Origin: an uncultured Bacteroidales bacterium | GTDB lineage: Bacteria; Bacteroidota; Bacteroidia; Bacteroidales; UBA932 | DNA: 40,158 nucleotides | Assembly (NCBI GenBank): GCA_900320545.1 | Contig: ONSU01000021.1 | Span: 1 to 40,158 of the forward strand | Direction: 5' to 3' | Shown: piece after piece, positions 23,388 to 31,255 of the stretch | Layout of the letters: each line of letters begins with the position of its first letter | How positions within the stretch are numbered: position 1 is the first letter of the stretch | Notes under the pieces: model-generated | The model's database searches: none | What the model was told of the DNA's origin: nothing | The model's input: only the letters and a program-made list of their open reading frames with translations | Program-made: the position numbers and the translations under genes

Positions 23388-23879
23388 TTAAAAAATTTCT
23401 CCGCTCTTGAGGCTGTCGAAGATGAAGGGAAGAATGTCGTCGACTTTCTCGAATTTCTGGATTTTCTTGGCTCCGACAAGGATGACTTTGAGGGGACGTT
23501 TCCCCTTGGTCTGGTACTCGGCCATCACCTGGCGGCATTCTCCGCAGGGGGTGGCGGGATTGTCGCAGATGCCGTTGCCGTCGCTGCCGACGATGGCCAG
23601 GGTGTCGAAGGCCTTGTCGGGATAGTTGGCGCCCGCGGCGAACATCGCGGTGCGTTCCGCGCAGAGTCCCGCCGGGTAGGCGTTGTTTTCCTGGTTGGCG
23701 CCTTTGATGATGGTGCCGTCCTCCAGGCGGAGGGCCGCTCCCACGCGGAAATGCGAATAGGGGGAATAGGATCCTTTCTGCGCCTCGATGGCGGCGGCGA
23801 CGAGTTCCTGATCCTGCGGCTCCATCTCCTCGACGGAGAAGTAGTCGGTATATTCGATAGTCAGTTTTCTTTTGCGCAT
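23388..23879 (-). CDS. cdd: cytidine deaminase, 163 aa
   Basis: The enzyme deaminates cytidine and deoxycytidine to uridine forms in pyrimidine salvage. Motifs are intact: SYSPYSHFRVGAAL, the zinc and catalytic motif CAERTA (C73, E75), and PCGECRQVM (C112, C115). The length is slightly above the typical 130-140 residues because of an N-terminal extension of about 25 residues. I chose the ATG at 23879 since a near-consensus promoter (23906-23937) ends about 25 nt upstream; an earlier in-frame ATG at 23909 would lie inside that promoter. It follows the CoA-transferase gene by 43 nt and precedes the SRP RNA gene on the same strand. Confidence 0.94.
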   Translation of the reverse strand: MRKRKLTIEYTDYFSVEEMEPQDQELVAAAIEAQKGSYSPYSHFRVGAALRLEDGTIIKGANQENNAYPAGLCAERTAMFAAGANYPDKAFDTLAIVGSDGNGICDNPATPCGECRQVMAEYQTKGKRPLKVILVGAKKIQKFEKVDDILPFIFDSLKSGEIF

Positions 23880-23905
23880 AAGGCGATGCTTGTGGTTAAT
23901 ATCCC

Positions 23906-23937
23906 GCAAGATAACGAAAAAATCAGAGATTTACAAA
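23906..23937 (-). promoter_or_regulatory. near-consensus promoter TTTG-N20-TATCTTGC for cdd
   Basis: On the minus strand TTTG (23934-23937) is 20 nt from TATCTTGC (23906-23913; consensus TAnnTTTG, two mismatches). It overlaps the last codons of the upstream CoA-transferase gene and supports the later cdd start. Confidence 0.45.
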
Positions 23938-25224
23938 ATGAATGTGCGGTCCGAAGCGATCGAAGGCGGCCTTCTCCAGCATTTCGCGGTCGTCCGGATG
24001 GGCGATGGAGGTGAGGAGTTTCGCCCTTTCCTGCAGGGAGCGGCCGTAGAGGTCTACGGCCCCGTATTCGGTGACGACCCAGTGGGCGTCCGCCCGCGGG
24101 GTGACGACGCCCGCGCCGGGATTCAGCAGCGGGACAATCTTGGACTGCCCCTTGTTGGTGCGGGAGGCGAAGGCGGTAATGGATTTGCCGCCCTGAGCCA
24201 TCGTGGCGCCCTTGACGAAATCGAGCTGCCCGCCGGTGCCGGAGAAAATCCGCGTGCCGATGGAGTCGGCGCTGATCTGGCCGGTCAGGTCCACTTCCGT
24301 GGCCGAATTGATGGCCATCATGTTCGAAAGGCGGGAGATGATCCAGGGGTCGTTGGTGTATTTGATGTCCTTCATCAGGACGTCGGGATTGTGGTCGATG
24401 AAATTGTAGACGTCGTCGGAGCCGAGGAGGAAGGAGGCGACGACCTTGCCGCGGTCGATTTCCTTAGCGGCGCCGTTCACCACGCCCTTCTTGATGAGGC
24501 GGAGGATGCCGTCGGCGAACATCTCGGTGTGGACGCCGAGGTTTTTGTGGGAGGTGAGCTGGGCGGCGAGGGCGTTCGGAAGGGCGCCGATGCCCATCTG
24601 GATGCAGGCCCCGTCCGGGACGAGTTCCGCGCAGTTGCGTCCGATCAGCATTTCGGTCGGCGTGGGTTCGGCAAAGTCCTTGGTAACCAGAGGGGTATTG
24701 TCTTCCACCAGGTAATCGAAACTGTCGATGGATACGAGGTCGCCATAGGCGAAGGGGACGTTCCGGTTGACGACGGCCACTTTGAGGCGGGCGGTCTCGA
24801 CGGCGGCCAGCGAGCAGTCCACCGAGGTGCCGAGCGACACCATCCCGTTCTCGTCGGGAAGGGAGACCTGCACCAGCGCGGCGCCCAGTCTGATGGCGCC
24901 GCTGCGGTAGAGTTTCTGCGACTCTCCGAGGTGGACCGGGAGGTAATCCGCATAGCCCGCGTTGACGTTGGCGCGTACATTGGGGCCTACGAAGAATCCC
25001 TGGTCGAAGAAGACGCCCTTGTAGCGCTCCTCGCTGTAAGGAGCGGGCCCTTCGGTGTGGAAATGATGGAAATGGAGGTCCTCCACTTCGCCCGCGTCCG
25101 CCCTCCGGCAGAGGGCTTCGATGAGAATGTGCGGCACGCTGGCGACACTGCTCAGATGGATATGGTCGCCGCTTTTTATGCCCTTCACGGCCTCGTCGGC
25201 GGAAACAAAATGCAATTCTTTCAT
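23923..25224 (-). CDS. acetyl-CoA hydrolase / CoA transferase (Cat1/4-hydroxybutyrate-CoA transferase type), 433 aa
   Basis: The family moves CoA between acetate and another short acyl group, or hydrolyses acyl-CoA. It is central to fermentation ends such as acetate, succinate or butyrate. Recognisable elements include HFHTEGPAPYSEERYKG, the CoA-binding GIGALPNALAAQL (211-223), HTEMFADG with the expected catalytic E234, ARLSN-like inner strands, and the C-terminal GGQLDFVKGATMAQGGKSI plus VTEYGAVDLYGRSLQERA. Size is standard. The ATG at 25224 is preferred since the frame upstream overlaps the divergent mazG gene and its promoter. A TATATTTG element lies at 25233-25240. Which acyl partner it uses cannot be told from the sequence. 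Confidence 0.92.
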   Translation of the reverse strand: MKELHFVSADEAVKGIKSGDHIHLSSVASVPHILIEALCRRADAGEVEDLHFHHFHTEGPAPYSEERYKGVFFDQGFFVGPNVRANVNAGYADYLPVHLGESQKLYRSGAIRLGAALVQVSLPDENGMVSLGTSVDCSLAAVETARLKVAVVNRNVPFAYGDLVSIDSFDYLVEDNTPLVTKDFAEPTPTEMLIGRNCAELVPDGACIQMGIGALPNALAAQLTSHKNLGVHTEMFADGILRLIKKGVVNGAAKEIDRGKVVASFLLGSDDVYNFIDHNPDVLMKDIKYTNDPWIISRLSNMMAINSATEVDLTGQISADSIGTRIFSGTGGQLDFVKGATMAQGGKSITAFASRTNKGQSKIVPLLNPGAGVVTPRADAHWVVTEYGAVDLYGRSLQERAKLLTSIAHPDDREMLEKAAFDRFGPHIHFVNL

Positions 25225-25232
25225 ATTGACCG

Positions 25233-25240
25233 CAAATATA
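25233..25240 (-). promoter_or_regulatory. -7 element TATATTTG for the CoA-transferase gene
   Basis: A full TAnnTTTG match 8 nt before the ATG at 25224, so any leader is very short. No TTTG at -33. Confidence 0.5.
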
Positions 25241-25252
25241 GGATTTATTTTG

Positions 25253-25260
25253 TATTTTTG
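25253..25260 (+). promoter_or_regulatory. -7 element TATTTTTG directly before mazG
   Basis: A full TAnnTTTG match. Only 4 nt separate it from the mazG ATG (25265). Using the SRP RNA spacing, transcription would begin on the A of the start codon. No TTTG at -33. Confidence 0.5.
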
Positions 25261-25264
25261 TGAT

Positions 25265-26053
25265 ATGGAACATACAAAAGAAGAGAAATTGAAAGAGTTC
25301 GGGCGCCTGCTCGACATTATGGACCGCCTCCGGGCGGAATGCCCGTGGAACGGCGCCCAGACCATCGACACCCTCCGCCCCCTGACCCTGGAGGAGGTGT
25401 ATGAACTCAGTGACGCCGTGCTGGAGAAAAACGACGCCGACCTCTCCAAGGAGCTGGGCGACATGCTCCTTCATATTGTATTCTATGCGAAGATCGCAGA
25501 GGAGGAAGGCAAGTACGATATCGCCGACATCGCCCGGAAGGAATGCGAGAAGATGATCTTCCGCCATCCTCACGTCTTCGGGGAGGGCGCCGGCAAGATC
25601 GACGCGAAGACAGTCTCGGAGCGTTGGGAGCTGCGCAAGCGGCAGGAGGGAGGCGGCCGCCATATCCTGGACGGCGTGCCGGAATCGGCCCCTTCCATGC
25701 TCAAGGCGATGCAGATGCAGCGCAAGGCCCGGGACGTCGGCTTCGACTGGGAAGACAAGGCGCAGGTCTGGGACAAGGTCCGCGAGGAGCTGGGCGAGTT
25801 GGAGACGGAAATGCGTGCGGGCGACCGCGACAAGGCCGAGGGCGAACTCGGAGACCTGCTTTTCGCCGTCATCAACGCGGCCCGGCTTTACGATATCGAT
25901 CCCGAGGTGGCCCTTTCGCGCACCTGCGCCAAGTTCCGCCGCCGCTTCACCTATCTGGAGGATCATACCATCCGGGAGGGCCGCAACCTCACCGACCTTA
26001 CCCTCGCCGAGATGGACGCCCTCTGGGAGGAATGCAAAACTCGGGAAAAATGA
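25265..26053 (+). CDS. mazG: nucleoside triphosphate pyrophosphohydrolase MazG, 262 aa
   Basis: MazG hydrolyses (d)NTPs to monophosphates and clears damaged or excess nucleotides. The protein contains the two tandem MazG repeats. The first (about 10-115) has RLRAECPWNGAQTIDTLRPLTLEEVYELSDAV, KELGDMLLHIVFYAKIAEE and FRHPHVFG. The second (about 130-250) has ALQ-like MQMQRKARDVGFDWEDKAQVWDKVREELGELETEM and GELGDLLFAVINAARLYDIDPEVAL. The usual W-x10-L-x-EE-x-YE arrangement is intact. The start at 25265 matches the family's N-terminus. It is divergent from the CoA-transferase gene; the gap is 40 nt and carries both -7 elements. It may have no leader. Confidence 0.95.
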   Translation: MEHTKEEKLKEFGRLLDIMDRLRAECPWNGAQTIDTLRPLTLEEVYELSDAVLEKNDADLSKELGDMLLHIVFYAKIAEEEGKYDIADIARKECEKMIFRHPHVFGEGAGKIDAKTVSERWELRKRQEGGGRHILDGVPESAPSMLKAMQMQRKARDVGFDWEDKAQVWDKVREELGELETEMRAGDRDKAEGELGDLLFAVINAARLYDIDPEVALSRTCAKFRRRFTYLEDHTIREGRNLTDLTLAEMDALWEECKTREK

Positions 26054-26054
26054 T

Positions 26055-26062
26055 TATCTTTG
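26055..26062 (+). promoter_or_regulatory. -7 element TATCTTTG before the GNAT-like gene
   Basis: A full TAnnTTTG match starting just after the mazG stop and only 6 nt before the ATG at 26069; it implies a leader of 0-3 nt for the downstream operon. The -33 region lies inside mazG and is not consensus. Confidence 0.5.
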
Positions 26063-26068
26063 CAGACT

Positions 26069-27193
26069 ATGTCAAAATATACGATAAAAGAAGTAACCAC
26101 CCGCAGGGATCTCCGGAAGTTTATCGCTTTCCCCGATAAACTTTACAAGGACTGTCCCCAGTGGGTTCCGGCCCTGCGCGGAGACCAGGTCAAGTCCCTC
26201 ACCTCCTGCGCTTCGCTCAAATATTGCTCCCACAAACTGTGGCTGGCGTATGACGAGAAAGGAAACATTGTCGGCCGCGTCAGCGGGATGATCAATCCCC
26301 GTTACAATGAGCTCTACAAGTGCCACAGGGCCCGTTTCGGCTGGTTCGACACCATCGACGACCCTGATGTGGCGGCCCTTCTGCTCTCCACCGCGGAGGC
26401 CTGGGCCAAAGAGCAGGGGATGGACGAGATCCACGGCCCGCTCTACTACAACACGCTCGGCAAGCAGGGTATGCTTGTCGAAGGTTTCGAGCATACGCCG
26501 GTCTTCAATGTCCTCTATAATTTCCCTTATTACCCGAAACTGGTGGAGGCGCTCGGCTACGAGAAAGAGTGCGACTGGATCGAACTGAAAGTTCCCGCGT
26601 ACGAGGGCGCGACCGACAAACTCCGCCGCGTGAGCGCCGCGCTGATCCAGCGATACGGCCTTCACGAGGGCAACATCGAGGACCTGAAGAAGGATCCCGA
26701 AAAGGTGAAGGAATTCTTCCGGGCCTACAACGAGAGTTTCCTCGGCGCGGTCCACAATTTCGTGCCGTTCACGGAGGAAGAGATCGAAGAAGAGAAGGAG
26801 GCATTTCTGCCCTTCCTCAAGCACGAGACCTGCATCGTCGTCCTGGATTCCGACAACAACCTGGCGGCTTTCGGCATCTCCGTCCCCGACATTTCCGAGG
26901 CGCTCAAGAAGGCGAAGGGGCACCTCTTCCCCTTCGGCTGGTGGCACCTCCTGCGTGCGATGAAAAACTACGAGAAAGTGGACATGCTGATCAACGGCGC
27001 CGTCCCCAGGTGGCAGAATACCGGCATTTCCGCCATCCTCCACACCCTCCTGGGCGACCGCTACGTGGCCAACGGCACACGCTGGGCCTTCAGCAACCCC
27101 CAGATCGAGACCAACGGCGCCGCCCTCAATGTCTGGTCGCGTTACGCCAGCGAACTCCACATGCGCCGCCGCTGCTACCTGAAAAAGATTTAA
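26069..27193 (+). CDS. GNAT-like acyltransferase-fold protein (YghO-type), 374 aa
   Basis: The sequence follows a widespread family of about 370-residue proteins. It has RKFIAFPDKLYKDCPQWVPALRGDQV near the start, then GNIVGRVSGMINPRYNE, RFGWFDTIDDPDVAALLLSTAEAWAKEQGMDEIHGPLYYNTLGKQGMLVEGFE, and FNFPYYPKLVEALGYEKECDWIELKVP. The region around 30-170 looks like the first half of an N-acetyltransferase fold, and the C-terminal half (with TGISAILHTLLGDRY) like a second. The substrate is unknown. The ATG at 26069 is chosen because a -7 element ends 6 nt upstream; an ATG 9 nt earlier would fall in it. It precedes prfA by 3 nt and probably leads the operon to 31201. Confidence 0.82.
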   Translation: MSKYTIKEVTTRRDLRKFIAFPDKLYKDCPQWVPALRGDQVKSLTSCASLKYCSHKLWLAYDEKGNIVGRVSGMINPRYNELYKCHRARFGWFDTIDDPDVAALLLSTAEAWAKEQGMDEIHGPLYYNTLGKQGMLVEGFEHTPVFNVLYNFPYYPKLVEALGYEKECDWIELKVPAYEGATDKLRRVSAALIQRYGLHEGNIEDLKKDPEKVKEFFRAYNESFLGAVHNFVPFTEEEIEEEKEAFLPFLKHETCIVVLDSDNNLAAFGISVPDISEALKKAKGHLFPFGWWHLLRAMKNYEKVDMLINGAVPRWQNTGISAILHTLLGDRYVANGTRWAFSNPQIETNGAALNVWSRYASELHMRRRCYLKKI

Positions 27194-27196
27194 TGT

Positions 27197-28288
27197 ATGG
27201 CAGATAACACACTTTTGGAAAAAGTCCTGAGTCTGCAGGACAAATACAAGGCCCTGGAGGCCCAGCTCGCCGATCCCGAGGTGATCGCGGACATGAAGAA
27301 ATTCGTCCAGCTCAACAAGGATTACAAGGAACTGGAGCCGATCATCAAGGCGGGCCTCGAATACAAGCGGCTCACCGACGAGCTCGCACAGGCCAAGGAC
27401 ATCCTGATGAACGAGAAGGATGACGACCTCCGCGAGATGGCCCGCGATGAAATCCAGGACATCGAGCCCCGGCTTCCCGAAATGGAGCAGCAGATCAAGC
27501 TCCTGCTGATCCCGGCCGATCCCGACGACGGCAAGAACGCGATGGTCGAGATCCGCGGCGGCACCGGCGGCGACGAGGCGGCGATCTTCGCCGGCGACCT
27601 GTTCCGGATGTATTCCAAATTCGCCGAAAGGCGCGGCTGGAAACTCGAGGTCACCGACCAGGCGCCCGGTACCTCCGGCGGCTTCAAGCAGGTGGTTTTC
27701 AAACTCTCCAGCAACAGCGACGGGGTGTACGGCGTGATGAAGTACGAGTCCGGCGTGCACCGCGTCCAGCGCGTGCCGCAGACCGAGGCGCAGGGTCGTA
27801 TCCAGACTTCTGCGGCCTCCGTGGCGGTATTCCCCGAAGCGGGCGAATTCGATATCGAACTCAATCCGGCCGACATCCGCAAAGACCTCTTCTGCGCGTC
27901 GGGTCCCGGCGGACAGGGCGTCAACACGACCTACAGCGCCGTGCGTCTGACCCACATCCCTTCGGGCATCGTAGTGCAGTGCCAGGAAGAGCGCTCCCAG
28001 CTCAAGAACCTCGACCGGGCGATGGAAGAACTCCGCACCCGCCTGTATAACCGCGAGCATCAGAAGTACCTCGACGGCATCGCCGCCAAGCGCAAGACGA
28101 TGGTCTCGACCGGCGACCGCAGCGCCAAGATCCGCACATACAATTATCCCCAGTCCCGCGTGACCGACCACCGCATCAACTGGACGATGTACAACCTGCC
28201 CGTCTTTATGGACGGCGACATCCAGGAGTGCATCGACCAGCTTCAGGTCGCCGAGAACGCCGAACGCCTGAAGGAGGCCGGAGAATGA
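27197..28288 (+). CDS. prfA: peptide chain release factor 1
   Basis: RF1 reads UAA and UAG in the ribosomal A site and triggers peptide release. The catalytic GGQ (238-240) lies in [22 protein letters not shown]. The codon-reading PxT motif is PQT (194-196) in [17 protein letters not shown], not the SPF of RF2. The N-terminal helical domain (1-105) and [19 protein letters not shown] are typical. Length 363 is normal. It starts 3 nt after the GNAT-like gene, and its stop overlaps the queF start as ATGA, so translation is coupled. The usual partner hemK/prmC is not in this window. Confidence 0.97.
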   Translation: MADNTLLEKVLSLQDKYKALEAQLADPEVIADMKKFVQLNKDYKELEPIIKAGLEYKRLTDELAQAKDILMNEKDDDLREMARDEIQDIEPRLPEMEQQIKLLLIPADPDDGKNAMVEIRGGTGGDEAAIFAGDLFRMYSKFAERRGWKLEVTDQAPGTSGGFKQVVFKLSSNSDGVYGVMKYESGVHRVQRVPQTEAQGRIQTSAASVAVFPEAGEFDIELNPADIRKDLFCASGPGGQGVNTTYSAVRLTHIPSGIVVQCQEERSQLKNLDRAMEELRTRLYNREHQKYLDGIAAKRKTMVSTGDRSAKIRTYNYPQSRVTDHRINWTMYNLPVFMDGDIQECIDQLQVAENAERLKEAGE

Positions 28289-28740
28289 ACCGCGGCGAAG
28301 AAGGCCTGAAGGCCCTGGGCCGCAAGACGGCCTACAGTCAGGATTACGATCCGGGCGTGCTGGAAACATTTGTAAACAAGCATCCCGAGAACGACTACTG
28401 GGTGCGTTTCAACTGCCCGGAATTCACCTCGCTCTGCCCCATCACCGGACAGCCGGACTTCGCCGAGATCCGCATCAGCTACATCCCCGACGTCAAGATG
28501 GTGGAGTCCAAGAGCCTCAAGCTCTATCTGTTCAGCTTCCGCAGCCACGGCGACTTCCACGAGGACTGCGTCAACACCATTATGAAGGACCTCATCGCCC
28601 TGATGGATCCCAAGTATATCGAAGTGACGGGGCTGTTCACCCCCCGCGGCGGCATTTCCATCTGGCCCTATGCCAATTACGGCCGTCCCGGCACGAAATA
28701 CGAGGCCCTCGCCGCCGAGCGCTTCGCAAAACACGAATAA
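28285..28740 (+). CDS. queF: NADPH-dependent 7-cyano-7-deazaguanine (preQ0) reductase
   Basis: QueF reduces preQ0 to preQ1, the free-base precursor of queuosine in tRNA. It is the short single-domain (YkvM) form of 151 residues. The catalytic Cys51 is in [14 protein letters not shown] with Asp58 following, and the QueF motif is [21 protein letters not shown] (about 74-94). The C-terminal [16 protein letters not shown] is conserved. The ATG at 28285 overlaps the prfA stop (ATGA). guaD starts 3 nt after its stop. No preQ1 riboswitch is visible, which fits an internal operon position. Other queuosine genes (queC, queD, queE) are not in the window. Confidence 0.96.
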   Translation: MNRGEEGLKALGRKTAYSQDYDPGVLETFVNKHPENDYWVRFNCPEFTSLCPITGQPDFAEIRISYIPDVKMVESKSLKLYLFSFRSHGDFHEDCVNTIMKDLIALMDPKYIEVTGLFTPRGGISIWPYANYGRPGTKYEALAAERFAKHE

Positions 28741-28743
28741 ATT

Positions 28744-29232
28744 ATGGAAAAATACAACCCTACCTCCGAAGATATCCGCTTCATGCGCCGTGCGGTGGAA
28801 CTGTCCATCGAGAATGTAAAGAACGGCGGCGGACCTTTCGGCGCCGTCATCGTCAAGGACGGTGAAATCATCGCCGAAGGCGTCAACCGCGTCACGGCCA
28901 ACAATGACCCCACCGCCCACGCCGAGGTGACCGCTATCCGCGCCGCCTGCAGCAGGCTGGGCACCTTCCAGCTGGACGGATGCGTCGTCTATACCTCCTG
29001 CGAGCCCTGCCCGATGTGCCTGAGCGCCATCTACTGGGCCGGCATCAGCAAGATTTACTACGGCAACACGAAGAAGGACGCCGACGCCATCAACTTCGGA
29101 GACGATTTCATCTACGAAGAGATTGCGAAGCCGTACGGCGCCCGCCGTATTCCGATGATGCAGTTTCTGCGGGAAGAAGCCCTCGCCGCCTTCCGCGCCT
29201 GGGAAGAGAATCCCGACAAGATCGAGTACTAG
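28744..29232 (+). CDS. guaD: guanine deaminase, cytidine-deaminase fold
   Basis: GuaD converts guanine to xanthine in purine salvage and nitrogen use. Zinc and catalytic residues are intact: NDPTAHAEVTAIR (H59, E61) and SCEPCPMCLSAIYWA (C89, C92). The close resemblance over GGGPFGAVIVKDGEIIAEGVN, DDFIYEEIAKP and the C-terminal KIEY (last residues line the active site in the Bacillus enzyme) separates it from tRNA adenosine deaminases (TadA), the main alternative. Length 162 is typical. It lies 3 nt after queF. The pairing with queF is notable only in that both handle guanine-like bases. Confidence 0.93.
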   Translation: MEKYNPTSEDIRFMRRAVELSIENVKNGGGPFGAVIVKDGEIIAEGVNRVTANNDPTAHAEVTAIRAACSRLGTFQLDGCVVYTSCEPCPMCLSAIYWAGISKIYYGNTKKDADAINFGDDFIYEEIAKPYGARRIPMMQFLREEALAAFRAWEENPDKIEY

Positions 29233-29234
29233 CG

Positions 29235-29663
29235 ATGAAAAGATTGCTTTCTTTCCTGGCGGTTGCGGCCCTGACCCTGTTGGTGACCGCATCCTGCACC
29301 AAACATTCCGGTACGGCCAAAGACCCTTTCAAGGGAATCTGGTACGTCAAGACTATTTCTGAGATCGGTGCCGGGGAGACGATCACCGTGGGAACGGGCG
29401 AGCAGTATTGGGAATTCAAGAAGAACGGGACGGTCCTCATCCACGACACGACCATTCCGGAACTTGGCGGCGGTGCGGCCCCCAAGCCCTTCTCGTACAA
29501 TTCGGAGACACGTATGTTGAGGATCGATGCATTTGACTACGAGGTTCTTTCCGCCAATTCGTCGGAACTCGGCCTCAGGAGCAGATTCTCTCCGGAGGTG
29601 TGGTCTTCGGATACCTACCTTGTCATTTCCTTCCAGCGGACCAGGAAAGGGCTCTCCCAATAA
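29235..29663 (+). CDS. small lipocalin-like lipoprotein, 142 aa
   Basis: A type II signal peptide ends in lipobox VTASC with Cys21, then a short tether and a compact beta-rich domain: KGIWYVKTISEIGAGETITVGTGEQYWEFKKNGTVLIHD. This resembles the opening of lipocalin-like domains common in Bacteroidetes lipoproteins (xGxWxL followed by FxxDGTV). The rest (about 85-142) consists of alternating strands. No ligand can be assigned. It begins 2 nt after the guaD stop and ends 11 nt before the epimerase gene, so it belongs to the same operon, though its envelope location has no obvious link to its neighbours. Confidence 0.83.
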   Translation: MKRLLSFLAVAALTLLVTASCTKHSGTAKDPFKGIWYVKTISEIGAGETITVGTGEQYWEFKKNGTVLIHDTTIPELGGGAAPKPFSYNSETRMLRIDAFDYEVLSANSSELGLRSRFSPEVWSSDTYLVISFQRTRKGLSQ

Positions 29664-29674
29664 TTAATCTGTAT

Positions 29675-31201
29675 ATGATCACGGTTTTTCTGACAGGCGG
29701 TGCGGGGACCATGGGCTCCGCCGGCCTTCGGGAATTGCTTTCCCATAGTGAAGAATATGGATACCGGGTGCGTGTCCTTGCCCTGCCCGACAAGGTGAGT
29801 CGCCGGCGACTGAAACCTTATCTGGACAGGATCGAAGTAATCTGGGGCGATCTTCGCCGCTATGAAGACGTCCTCAAGGGCGTCACGGGCAGCGATATCG
29901 TCCTCCATGTCGGCGGGATGGTGAGTCCCAAGGCGGATTATCAGCCGCGCCTGACCCGGGAGACCAACATCGGGGCGGCCCGCAACATCCGCGACGCCGT
30001 CATCGCCCAGGGTGACCGCCAGCCCAAGGTGGTCTATATCGGGTCGGTGGCCGAAATGGGCGACCGCCGGGAGCCGCTGCACTGGGGCCGCACGGGCGAT
30101 CCGATCTGCGTATCGGCATATGACCATTACGGCATCACCAAAGTGATGGCCGAACGGATCCTCAGCGACAGCCGCATCCGCCGCTGGGTCAGTCTCCGCC
30201 AGAGCGGAATCCTGTACCCGGCGATCCTGAAGAATTTCGATCCGATCATGTTCCACGTGCCCGTCCGGGGCGTGCTGGAGTGGGCGACGGTGGAGGACAG
30301 CGGCCGCCTGCTGGAAAGGGTCTGCCGTCCGGAGGTGCCGGATTCGTTCTGGAACCGCTTCTACAACATCGGCAGCGGACCCGAATACAGGATCAGCAAT
30401 TACGAGTTCGAATGCCTGCTGCTGGAGGCGATCGGCTGCCCGCGTCCGGAGAAGATTTTCCGGTCCCGGTGGTTCACCACCCGTAATTTCCACGGAATGT
30501 GGTACATCGACGGCGACCGCCTGGAGGAGATTCTGCATTTCCGGGAGAATCTTCCCGTCCGCGAATATTTCGACCGGATGGCTCGCAGCGCGGACGTACC
30601 CTTCGCCATCAAGCTCGCCCGCGCGACAAAGGCGGCAAAGGCGTTCCCGCATCTGGTCCGGCTGGCGATGTGGTTTATGGCGAATTATCCCGTACACGGC
30701 ACCCAGACCTGGATCCGCAAGAACGAACGTCTCCGGATCTCGGCCTATTATGGCTCCCGGGAGGCTTACGATGCGATCCCGGACTGGAAGGATATGGACC
30801 TTACTCCACCTTCCGCAGAGGCGGTCCTGCTGGATCACGGTTACGACGAGTCCAGGCCGATGGCCGATTTTACGCTGGAGGATATGCGGAAAGCCGCCGC
30901 TTTCCGGGGAGGGAAGTGCCTGTCCGCTTCGATGGAACGGGGCGACTGGGACAGCCCGCTCCAGTGGGAGTGCGCGGAGGGGCACCGTTTCGAGGCCTCG
31001 CCTCGCCAGGTGCTGCTCGGCGGCCACTGGTGCCCGGAATGCTTCCCGTATCCGTATGCCCGGGAGCAGGATGCCCGTCCCTGGAACTGGGATGCCGAGG
31101 CGCGGCGCAATCCGTTCTTCGCCCAGTTATGGGGTCCGCTTCACGATCCTTCCGAAGACAATGTCTACGGTCCCGAAGTTTTTGACGGCTGGGAATCGTA
31201 G
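29675..31201 (+). CDS. SDR-type NAD-dependent epimerase/dehydratase fused to a C-terminal zinc ribbon, 508 aa
   Basis: Residues 1-310 form an extended short-chain dehydrogenase domain. It has the Rossmann motif TGGAGTMG (7-14), DLRRYED, GSDIVLHVGG, the catalytic Ser124 in IGSVAEMG, and YGITK (152-156, the YxxxK pair). A linker of about 100 residues follows, with several aromatic residues. Near the C-terminus lies a probable zinc-binding treble clef: WECAEGHRFEAS (C433, H437) and HWCPEC (C453, C456). The family normally modifies nucleotide sugars; the zinc domain is unusual and could bind nucleic acid, protein or serve structure. The ATG at 29675 puts the Rossmann motif at the N-terminus. It is last gene before the terminator at 31205-31244. 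Confidence 0.86.
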   Translation: MITVFLTGGAGTMGSAGLRELLSHSEEYGYRVRVLALPDKVSRRRLKPYLDRIEVIWGDLRRYEDVLKGVTGSDIVLHVGGMVSPKADYQPRLTRETNIGAARNIRDAVIAQGDRQPKVVYIGSVAEMGDRREPLHWGRTGDPICVSAYDHYGITKVMAERILSDSRIRRWVSLRQSGILYPAILKNFDPIMFHVPVRGVLEWATVEDSGRLLERVCRPEVPDSFWNRFYNIGSGPEYRISNYEFECLLLEAIGCPRPEKIFRSRWFTTRNFHGMWYIDGDRLEEILHFRENLPVREYFDRMARSADVPFAIKLARATKAAKAFPHLVRLAMWFMANYPVHGTQTWIRKNERLRISAYYGSREAYDAIPDWKDMDLTPPSAEAVLLDHGYDESRPMADFTLEDMRKAAAFRGGKCLSASMERGDWDSPLQWECAEGHRFEASPRQVLLGGHWCPECFPYPYAREQDARPWNWDAEARRNPFFAQLWGPLHDPSEDNVYGPEVFDGWES

Positions 31202-31204
31202 GAT

Positions 31205-31244
31205 AAAAAAAAGGGGCTAAGCACGCGCTTAGCCCCTTTCTTTT
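31205..31244. terminator. bidirectional terminator between the epimerase and ppdK genes
   Basis: A 12-bp perfect stem (31211-31222 with 31227-31238) with loop ACGC is flanked by an A run on the left and T-rich sequence on the right, so it can stop transcription from both convergent genes. Confidence 0.92.
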
Positions 31245-31255
31245 GCGGATGCCTT

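Noticed and set aside
27197-28288. PQT in RF1 as a changed codon specificity
   Set aside because: The PxT pattern is kept and I recall Gln at this place in Bacteroidetes RF1; nothing suggests recoding.
26072-28369. 765-codon open frame opposite the GNAT-like and prfA genes
   Set aside because: It runs across two well-supported genes on the other strand and has the same antisense composition; no domain is visible.
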